Notes under the pieces: model-generated | What the model saw: only the letters and a program-made list of their open reading frames with translations | What the model was told of the DNA's origin: nothing | Database searches by the model: none | Source of the DNA: an uncultured Shinella sp. | Lineage (GTDB): Bacteria; Pseudomonadota; Alphaproteobacteria; Rhizobiales; Rhizobiaceae | Assembly: GCA_946886325.1 (NCBI GenBank) | Contig: CAMPIK010000215.1 | Coordinates: 1-5,374, forward strand | Direction of reading: 5' to 3' | Length of the DNA: 5,374 nt | In this document: positions 1 to 5,374 of the stretch, one piece after another | Numbering within the stretch: the first letter of the stretch is position 1 | Layout of the letters: every line of letters starts with the position of its first letter | Made by a program: the position numbers and the translations under genes

Positions 1-680
1 ATGTGCCGGCGGAGAGGGCCCATATCGGTATCGTCGACCGGCTCTTCTCCCGCGTGGGCGCGTCGGACGATCTGGCGCGCGGCCGCTCCACCTTCATGGT
101 CGAGATGGTCGAGACGGCGGCGATCCTCAACCAGGCGACGGACCGCTCGCTGGTGATCCTGGACGAGATCGGCCGCGGTACGGCGACCTTCGACGGTCTT
201 TCGATCGCCTGGGCCGCGGTCGAGCACCTGCACGAGGCCAACCGTTGCCGGGGTCTTTTCGCCACGCATTTCCACGAGCTTACCGTCCTCTCCGAAAAGC
301 TCGACCGCCTTTCCAACGCCACGATGCGGGTCAAGGAGTGGGACGGCGAGGTGATCTTCCTGCACGAGGTGGGTCCGGGAGCTGCCGATCGGTCCTACGG
401 CATCCAGGTCGCGCGGCTGGCGGGCCTGCCGTCGTCGGTGGTAGCGCGGGCAAGGGATGTGCTCGCGAAGCTCGAGGATGCGGACCGCAAGAATCCGGCA
501 AGCCAACTCATCGATGATCTGCCTCTCTTCCAGGTGGCGGTGCGCCGGGAGGAGGCGAAGCGCGACAGGGGAAGCTCGAAGATCGAGGAGCGCCTGAAAG
601 CGCTCAATCCGGATGACATGACACCGCGCGAGGCGCTTGATGCGCTCTACGCCCTGAGGAAAGAACTTGGAAATCCATAG
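1..680 (+). CDS. mutS: DNA mismatch repair protein MutS, C-terminal part (5' end outside window)
   Basis: This is the last quarter of MutS, the ATPase that recognises mismatches and recruits MutL. The first full codon is at position 3, giving 225 residues up to the TAG at 678-680; the gene enters from the left, so the GTG at 3 is an internal Val, not a start. Visible motifs (window numbering) are the signature loop around [14 protein letters not shown] (residues 22-35), Walker B with [16 protein letters not shown] (50-65, acidic pair D54-E55), and the switch histidine in FATHFHEL (H89), 35 residues after D54 as in E. coli MutS. The helix-u-turn-helix dimerisation region follows (about 128-158, [13 protein letters not shown] onward). 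Walker A should lie about 25 residues upstream of the window. The tail holds DDLPLF (171-176), which resembles a beta-clamp-binding peptide, and a final helical segment (about 193-222) in the position of the C-terminal oligomerisation domain. No frameshift or lost motif is seen in this part. Confidence 0.97.
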   Translation, partial: VPAERAHIGIVDRLFSRVGASDDLARGRSTFMVEMVETAAILNQATDRSLVILDEIGRGTATFDGLSIAWAAVEHLHEANRCRGLFATHFHELTVLSEKLDRLSNATMRVKEWDGEVIFLHEVGPGAADRSYGIQVARLAGLPSSVVARARDVLAKLEDADRKNPASQLIDDLPLFQVAVRREEAKRDRGSSKIEERLKALNPDDMTPREALDALYALRKELGNP

Positions 681-724
681 CGCCTAGACTGTCTGTCTTT
701 GCGCGCCGAAAAGGATTATAGCGC
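681..724 (+). other. mutS-glnD intergenic spacer, no terminator seen
   Basis: This 44-base spacer holds no stable GC-rich hairpin followed by a T-run, so I see no intrinsic terminator after mutS. No convincing pair of promoter boxes is visible either. ATAGCGC occurs at both edges (677-683 and 718-724), probably by chance. The short gap and missing terminator allow read-through from mutS into glnD, but a promoter inside the mutS 3' end cannot be excluded by eye. Confidence 0.5.
711..715 (+). promoter_or_regulatory. Shine-Dalgarno sequence of glnD
   Basis: AAGGA at 711-715 lies 9 bases before the ATG at 725. This is good spacing and is the main reason to prefer 725 over the in-frame ATGs at 740, 743 and 779. 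Confidence 0.65.
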
Positions 725-3622
725 ATGCGGACCGAGCGGATGATGGATTTCGACAGGCAGGAAGCGGGCCGGTATTTCATGGACAGCAACGTACCGGCAG
801 TACCGCATCCGGACATCATCGACGTGGCCGCGCTGCGGGCGAAATGCGAATTCATCGCGAGCGCCCATGCGGACTATCGCGACCAGATGCGCCAGGCGCT
901 GTTGGCTGCCTTCAAGAAGGCCAATGCCGAAGGCCGCGAGCGTGCCCGCGACATGCTGTTTGCCGACGGCAGCGGGCTGAAATGCGCCGAGCGCATCTCC
1001 TGGCTGCAGGACCAGCTCATCACCGTCCTGCACGATTTCGCGCTGAACCACGTCTTCAGCGCGGCGCATGCGCCGGTCGCAAACCGGATCACGGTGACGG
1101 CGGTCGGCGGCTACGGGCGGGGGACGCTGGCGCCCGGATCGGACATCGACCTCCTCTTCCTGCTGCCGGCAAAGCCCGCGCCCTGGAGCGAGCCGGCCAT
1201 CGAGTTCATGCTCTATATCCTGTGGGATCTGGGCTTCAAGGTCGGCCATGCGACGCGCAGCATCGACGAATGCATCCGCCTGTCGAAATCCGACATGACG
1301 ATCCGCACCGCCATTCTCGAAGCCCGCTTCGTCTGCGGCTCGACGGCGCTCTTCGACGAGCTTTCTGTGCGGTTCGACCGGGAGATCGTCAAGGGAACCG
1401 GCCCCGAATTCATCGCCGCCAAGCTCGCCGAGCGCGACGAGCGGCACCGCAAGGCTGGCGATACGCGTTATCTCGTCGAACCGAACGTCAAGGAAGGCAA
1501 GGGCGGCCTGCGCGACCTACACACGCTGTTCTGGATCGCCAAATATTTCTACCACGTTCGCGACACGGCCGAACTGGTGAAGCTCGGGGTGCTGTCGAAG
1601 CGCGAGTACAAGCTCTTCATGAAGGCGGACGATTTTCTCTGGGCCGTGCGCTGCCACATGCATTTCCTGACCGGCAAGGCCGAGGAGCGGCTGTCCTTCG
1701 ACATCCAGCGCGACATCGCCGAGGCACTCGGCTACCAGCCGCATCCGGGCCTTTCTGCCGTCGAGCGCTTCATGAAGCATTACTTCCTGGTGGCAAAGGA
1801 CGTCGGCGACCTGACGCGCATTCTCTGCGCCACGCTGGAGGACCAGCAGGCCAAGGAAGCGCCGGGTCTTTCCGGCGTCATCAGCCGCTTCACCCGCCGC
1901 AGCCGCAAGATCGCGGGCACGCTGGATTTCCTCGAGGATCGCGGCCGCATCACCATCGCCGATACGGAGGTGTTCAAGCGCGACCCGGTCAACCTGATCC
2001 GCCTCTTCCATATTGCCGATCTCAACGGGCTGGAATTTCACCCGGATGCCCTGAAGCAGGTGACGCGTTCGCTGAAGCTGATCAACAACGGGCTGCGCGA
2101 GGACGAGGAGGCCAACCGGCTTTTCCTCTCCATCCTCACTTCGCCGCGCGATCCCGCCCTGATCCTCAGGCGGATGAACGAATCCGGCGTGCTCGGGCGC
2201 TTCATTCCGGATTTCGGCAAGATCGTCTCGATGATGCAGTTCAACATGTATCACCACTATACGGTCGACGAGCACCTGATCCGCGCGGTGGGGGTTCTCG
2301 CTGACGTCGACCAGGGACGGAAGCAGGAAGAGCATCCGCTGAGCGTCCAGCTCATGCCGGGTATCGAGGACCGCGTTTCGCTCTATGTCGCGGTATTGCT
2401 GCACGACATCGCCAAGGGTCGTCCCGAGGATCATTCGGTGGCTGGTGCGAAGGTCGCCCGCAAGCTCTGCCCGCGCCTCGGCCTATCCGCCAAGCAGACC
2501 GAACTCGTCGTCTGGCTGATCGAGGAGCACCTGACCATGTCGATGGTCGCGCAGACGCGCGATCTCAACGACCGCAAGACCATCGTCGATTTCGCCGAAA
2601 AGGTGCAGTCGCTGGAGCGGCTGAAGATGCTGCTCGTGCTGACGGTCTGCGACATTCGCGCCGTCGGGCCGGGCGTCTGGAACGGCTGGAAGGGGCAGTT
2701 GCTGCGCACGCTCTATTACGAGACCGAACTGCTGATTTCCGGCGGCTTCTCGGAAGTCTCCCGCAAGGAGCGCGCGAAGCATGCCCGCGAAACGCTCTAC
2801 AATGCGCTCGAGGACTGGAGCCAGAAGGACCGCAAGGCGCTGACGCGCCTGCATTACGAGCCCTACCTTCTGACGGTCTCACTCGAAGACCAGATACGCC
2901 ATGCCAACTTCATCAGGGCGGCGGACAAGGCCGGCCAGGCGCTTGCCACGATGGTGCGCACCCACTCGTTCCATGCGATCACGGAGATCACCGTGCTTTC
3001 GCCGGACCACCCGCGGCTCCTGACGGTCATCGCCGGCGCCTGCGCGGCAGCGGGCGCCAATATCGTCGATGCGCAGATCTGCACGACGTCGGATGGCCGG
3101 GCGCTGGATACGATCCTCGTCACCCGCGAATTTGCTGATGATGCCGACGAAACCCGGCGTGGCGGGACCATCGGCAAGATGATCGAGGACGTGCTGGCCG
3201 GGCGCAAGCGCCTGCCGGAGGTGATCGCCACCCGGACGAAGGGGCGCCGGCGCAGCAAGGCCTTCGTCGTGCCGCCGGCCGTCACCATCAGCAACACGCT
3301 CTCCAACAAGTTCACGGTCATCGAGATCGAGTGCCTCGACCGGACGGGCCTGCTCTCCGAGGTCACGTCGGTCCTGTCGGACCTGTCGCTCGACATCCAG
3401 TCGGCGCATATCACCACATTCGGCGAAAAGGTCATCGACACGTTTTACGTGACCGACCTGCTCGGCCAGAAGATCACCAACGAGAACCGCCATGCGAACA
3501 TCGTTGCGCGGCTGAAGGCGGTCATGGCGGACGAGGCGGACGAGGTTCGCGACCGCATGCCGTCGGGCATGATCGCCCCGGCCGCGTCCGCCACCCCGAA
3601 ACGGTCGAAAGCGGCGCAATGA
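725..3622 (+). CDS. glnD: Bifunctional [protein-PII] uridylyltransferase / uridylyl-removing enzyme GlnD
   Basis: GlnD is the cytoplasmic nitrogen sensor. At low glutamine it uridylylates PII proteins (GlnB/GlnK) and at high glutamine it removes UMP, thereby controlling glutamine synthetase adenylylation and Ntr transcription. The 965-residue product is near the usual rhizobial length of about 950. Domains in order: a nucleotidyltransferase domain with GGYGRG (128-133) and GSDID (138-142, metal-binding D140 and D142); a helical region with KEGKGGLRD (256-264); an HD hydrolase domain with HH at 510-511, H560-D561, H570, H602 and D643; and two C-terminal ACT domains (about 752-830 and 863-940) for glutamine sensing. 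Both activities therefore look intact. The start at 725 has AAGGA 9 bases upstream. The ATG at 779 (residue 19) is an alternative that better matches the N-terminus of relatives. The stop overlaps the murJ start by four bases, suggesting translational coupling. Confidence 0.98.
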   Translation: MRTERMMDFDRQEAGRYFMDSNVPAVPHPDIIDVAALRAKCEFIASAHADYRDQMRQALLAAFKKANAEGRERARDMLFADGSGLKCAERISWLQDQLITVLHDFALNHVFSAAHAPVANRITVTAVGGYGRGTLAPGSDIDLLFLLPAKPAPWSEPAIEFMLYILWDLGFKVGHATRSIDECIRLSKSDMTIRTAILEARFVCGSTALFDELSVRFDREIVKGTGPEFIAAKLAERDERHRKAGDTRYLVEPNVKEGKGGLRDLHTLFWIAKYFYHVRDTAELVKLGVLSKREYKLFMKADDFLWAVRCHMHFLTGKAEERLSFDIQRDIAEALGYQPHPGLSAVERFMKHYFLVAKDVGDLTRILCATLEDQQAKEAPGLSGVISRFTRRSRKIAGTLDFLEDRGRITIADTEVFKRDPVNLIRLFHIADLNGLEFHPDALKQVTRSLKLINNGLREDEEANRLFLSILTSPRDPALILRRMNESGVLGRFIPDFGKIVSMMQFNMYHHYTVDEHLIRAVGVLADVDQGRKQEEHPLSVQLMPGIEDRVSLYVAVLLHDIAKGRPEDHSVAGAKVARKLCPRLGLSAKQTELVVWLIEEHLTMSMVAQTRDLNDRKTIVDFAEKVQSLERLKMLLVLTVCDIRAVGPGVWNGWKGQLLRTLYYETELLISGGFSEVSRKERAKHARETLYNALEDWSQKDRKALTRLHYEPYLLTVSLEDQIRHANFIRAADKAGQALATMVRTHSFHAITEITVLSPDHPRLLTVIAGACAAAGANIVDAQICTTSDGRALDTILVTREFADDADETRRGGTIGKMIEDVLAGRKRLPEVIATRTKGRRRSKAFVVPPAVTISNTLSNKFTVIEIECLDRTGLLSEVTSVLSDLSLDIQSAHITTFGEKVIDTFYVTDLLGQKITNENRHANIVARLKAVMADEADEVRDRMPSGMIAPAASATPKRSKAAQ
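3619..3622 (+). other. ATGA stop/start overlap between glnD and murJ
   Basis: The four bases ATGA contain the murJ start (3619-3621) and the glnD stop TGA (3620-3622). The preceding bases offer only a weak GAAAG-like ribosome binding site. This arrangement is typical of translational coupling by ribosome re-initiation and implies one transcript for both genes. Confidence 0.85.
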
Positions 3623-5211
3623 GCCTTGTCAGAAAATTTGCGACGGTCGGCGGCGCGACCCTCGGCAGCCGGGTGCTCGGCTTCGTGCGGGAAACGCTGA
3701 TGGCGGCTGCACTCGGCACCGGGCCGATGGCGGATGCCTTCTACGCCGCCTTTCGCTTCCCCAACCTCTTCCGTCGTCTCTTCGCCGAAGGCGCCTTCAA
3801 TGCCGCCTTCGTGCCGCTCTTCGCCAAGGAGATCGAGGCCGGTGGCGTGGAGGGTGCGAAGCGCTTTTCGGAAGAGGTCTTCGGCGTTCTCTTCACGGTA
3901 CTGCTCGTTCTCACCATCGCGATGCAGCTTTCGATGCCGTTGCTGGTCGCGACGATCATCGCGCCGGGTTTCGCGGACGATCCGGCGAAGTTCGAGGTGA
4001 CGGTGGAACTCGCCATCGTCATGTTCCCCTATCTCATGTGCATGTCGCTGACGGCGATGATGAGCGGCATGCTGAATTCGCTGCACCGCTATTTCGCGGC
4101 CGCCTTCGCGCCGGTGCTGCTCAACATCATCATGGTGGCGGTGCTGGCGGCCGGGCTCTATCGCGGGGCAAGCGCTTCGGATGTCGCCTGGAGCCTCTCC
4201 TGGGCGGTGCTGCTTTCGGGCGTGGCGCAGCTCGCCGTGCTCTTCGTCGCCGTGCGGCGTGCCGGCATGAGCATCGGCTTCCGGCGGCCGCGCATGACGC
4301 CGAATGTCAGGCGGCTGCTGTGGCTTGCATTGCCCGCCGCAATCACCGGCGGCATCACCCAGATCAACCTCGTCATCGGCCAGATGATCGCCTCGACCAA
4401 GGATGGGGCGATCTCGGTGCTGCAATATGCGGATCGCGTCTACCAGCTTCCGCTCGGCGTCGTCGGCATCGCGGTCGGCGTGGTGCTGCTGCCGGAGCTG
4501 GCACGGGCGCTGAAGGCCGGTCATCAGGTCGAGGCGGCGAACCTGCAGAACCGGTCGCTGGAATTCGCGCTGTTCCTGACGCTGCCCGCAGCCGGGGCTT
4601 TATGGGTCATTTCGGACGATATCGTGCGCGTTCTCTACGAGCGCGGTGCCTTCAGTCAGCAGACGACGGAGGTCGTTGCGGGGACGCTGGCGATCTTCGG
4701 CTTCGGCCTTCCGGCCTTCGTGATGATCAAGGCCTTTACGCCCGGCTTCTTCGCCCGCGAGGATACGCGCACACCGATGATCTTCGCCGGCATCTCGGTG
4801 CTGGTGAATGTGACCATCGCGCTCACGCTCTTTCCGATCCTCGCCGAGCGCGGCATTGCCACGGCCGAGGCCGTCGCCGGCTGGGTCAATGCCGGCCTGT
4901 TGCTGACGACGCTCTACCGGCGCGGGCACTGGGGCACCGATTTTGCGCTGATATCGCGATTGCTTCGGCTCGTCGTCGCCACGCTGGTGATGGCCGGCGT
5001 GCTCTATTTCGCGGCCGGCCAACTCGATAGTTGGCTCGCGTCGTCGGCCCTGCTTCCGACCAAGCTCGTTGCGCTTTCCGCGCTGGTGGTTCTCGCGATG
5101 GCGGTCTATTTCGGCACCGCATTCCTGATCGGCGGTGCCGATCTCGGCATGATCCGGCGCAACGTCAGGCGCAAGCCTGCTGCGGATGCGCCACCAGCCG
5201 CCGAGGAGTAG
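3619..5211 (+). CDS. murJ: Lipid II flippase MurJ (MviN)
   Basis: MurJ is an inner-membrane MOP-superfamily transporter that flips lipid II from the cytoplasmic to the periplasmic face for peptidoglycan assembly. The product is 530 residues, close to E. coli MurJ (511), and mostly hydrophobic, consistent with the family's 14 membrane helices; one clear segment is about 87-112. The N-terminus matches the family closely: SRVLGFVRE (17-25), ADAFYAAF (38-45), and [17 protein letters not shown] (50-66). R18, R24, D39 and R52 fall at the same numbers as the functionally important residues of E. coli MurJ, and R273 in [10 protein letters not shown] corresponds to E. coli R270. The frame is open upstream to 3331, but the ATG at 3619 was chosen because the family N-terminus begins there and it overlaps the glnD stop as ATGA. 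No strong Shine-Dalgarno precedes it, so initiation probably depends on ribosomes finishing glnD. The tail (511-530) is basic then Ala/Pro/Glu-rich and probably cytoplasmic or disordered. Confidence 0.97.
   Translation: MSLVRKFATVGGATLGSRVLGFVRETLMAAALGTGPMADAFYAAFRFPNLFRRLFAEGAFNAAFVPLFAKEIEAGGVEGAKRFSEEVFGVLFTVLLVLTIAMQLSMPLLVATIIAPGFADDPAKFEVTVELAIVMFPYLMCMSLTAMMSGMLNSLHRYFAAAFAPVLLNIIMVAVLAAGLYRGASASDVAWSLSWAVLLSGVAQLAVLFVAVRRAGMSIGFRRPRMTPNVRRLLWLALPAAITGGITQINLVIGQMIASTKDGAISVLQYADRVYQLPLGVVGIAVGVVLLPELARALKAGHQVEAANLQNRSLEFALFLTLPAAGALWVISDDIVRVLYERGAFSQQTTEVVAGTLAIFGFGLPAFVMIKAFTPGFFAREDTRTPMIFAGISVLVNVTIALTLFPILAERGIATAEAVAGWVNAGLLLTTLYRRGHWGTDFALISRLLRLVVATLVMAGVLYFAAGQLDSWLASSALLPTKLVALSALVVLAMAVYFGTAFLIGGADLGMIRRNVRRKPAADAPPAAEE
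5203..5208 (+). promoter_or_regulatory. Shine-Dalgarno sequence GAGGAG for the VOC gene
   Basis: GAGGAG at 5203-5208 encodes the last two Glu codons of murJ and lies 8 bases before the ATT at 5217. It is the strongest ribosome binding site in the window. Its position decides the start of the next gene, because no ATG, GTG or TTG is available in that frame nearby. Confidence 0.65.
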
Positions 5212-5216
5212 TCGCG

Positions 5217-5374
5217 ATTAAGCAGCGCATCGCCCTCGTCACCCTCGTCGTTCCCGACTACGACGCCGGCATTCGCTTCTACCGGGACCGGCTGGGCTTC
5301 GACCTTGTCGAGGACACGCCGCTGCCGGACGGCAAGCGCTGGGTCGTCGTTCGTCCGCGCGGCGGTGAGGGTAC
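5217..5374 (+). CDS. VOC (glyoxalase/bleomycin-resistance/dioxygenase) superfamily protein, N-terminal part
   Basis: The frame from 5217 reads M(ATT)-KQRIALVTLVV, then DYDAGIRFYRDRLGFDLVED and a segment with KRWVVVRP. This is the first beta-alpha-beta-beta module of the VOC fold: strand 1 about residues 4-12, helix about 15-25 ending in the hallmark FYRDRLGF (21-28), then strands to about 46. The window ends after 52 full codons; relatives are about 120-150 residues. No ATG, GTG or TTG occurs in this frame from about 5103 to the window end. ATT at 5217 coincides with the family's expected initiator Met and has GAGGAG 8 bases upstream, so it is the best start. The gene begins 5 bases after the murJ stop, implying co-transcription. 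The position where metal-dependent VOC enzymes usually carry their first His ligand appears to be Leu7, so a classical glyoxalase I activity is doubtful. Substrate unknown. Confidence 0.8.
   Translation, partial: MKQRIALVTLVVPDYDAGIRFYRDRLGFDLVEDTPLPDGKRWVVVRPRGGEG

Noticed and set aside
667..695. Possible promoter with TTGGAA (667-672) and TAGACT (685-690)
   Set aside because: The spacing is only 12 bases and the second box is poor; it does not fit the sigma-70-type consensus of alphaproteobacteria.
677..724. Direct repeat ATAGCGC at both ends of the mutS-glnD spacer
   Set aside because: Only 7 bases, in GC-rich sequence, no inverted-repeat or element structure between the copies; most likely chance.
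844..2304. Plus-strand open frame of 486 codons in another frame of glnD
   Set aside because: Arg/Pro/Ala/His-rich out-of-frame translation of glnD with no domain signature.
1517..2434. Minus-strand open frame of 305 codons inside glnD
   Set aside because: It lies wholly opposite the conserved GlnD coding sequence and its composition is typical of a codon-bias shadow; no motif or credible start context.
3331..3618. N-terminal extension of the murJ frame upstream to 3331
   Set aside because: The extra 96 residues overlap glnD ACT2 coding in another frame, are Arg/Pro/His-rich, and MurJ homology starts exactly at the ATG at 3619.
3445..4524. Long minus-strand open frame of 359 codons opposite the glnD end and murJ
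   Set aside because: The product is rich in His, Arg, Asp and Gln with no recognisable domain, as expected from the antisense of a GC-rich gene; it overlaps two confidently identified genes.
5152..5216. Possible terminator at the end of murJ
   Set aside because: GC-rich bases are present but no clear stem-loop with a following T-run, and the next gene starts 5 bases after the stop.

Overview
The window is a compact, GC-rich stretch of chromosome with four same-strand genes and almost no non-coding DNA. In order they are the 3' end of mutS, a complete glnD, a complete murJ (mviN), and the 5' end of a small VOC/glyoxalase-fold gene. The protein sequences, the mutS-glnD-murJ gene order and the base composition point to an alphaproteobacterium of the Rhizobiales, close to Rhizobium, Sinorhizobium, Agrobacterium or Shinella. 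This placement comes from remembered family resemblance, not from a database search.

Layout: positions 1-680 encode the last 225 residues of the mismatch-repair ATPase MutS. A 44-base gap follows (681-724), with a good ribosome binding site but no convincing terminator or promoter. glnD fills 725-3622 and encodes the bifunctional uridylyltransferase/uridylyl-removing enzyme, with all expected domains and motifs. Its stop codon overlaps the murJ start in an ATGA tetranucleotide (3619-3622). murJ (3619-5211) encodes the lipid II flippase. Five bases later a VOC-family reading frame begins and runs off the window end. It has no ATG, GTG or TTG start: the codon where the family's initiator Met is expected is ATT (5217-5219), preceded at ideal distance by a GAGGAG Shine-Dalgarno sequence that lies inside the murJ 3' end.

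How the genes work together: the tight packing suggests that glnD, murJ and the VOC gene are co-transcribed, possibly with mutS. The functions (mismatch repair, nitrogen-status sensing, peptidoglycan precursor export, small-molecule enzyme or resistance fold) do not form one pathway. The cluster looks like a conserved housekeeping neighbourhood rather than a dedicated system. I see no tRNA, rRNA, mobile element, CRISPR array, phage gene or defence system here, and no undescribed multi-gene system. The one truly unusual item is the apparent ATT initiation codon of the last gene.
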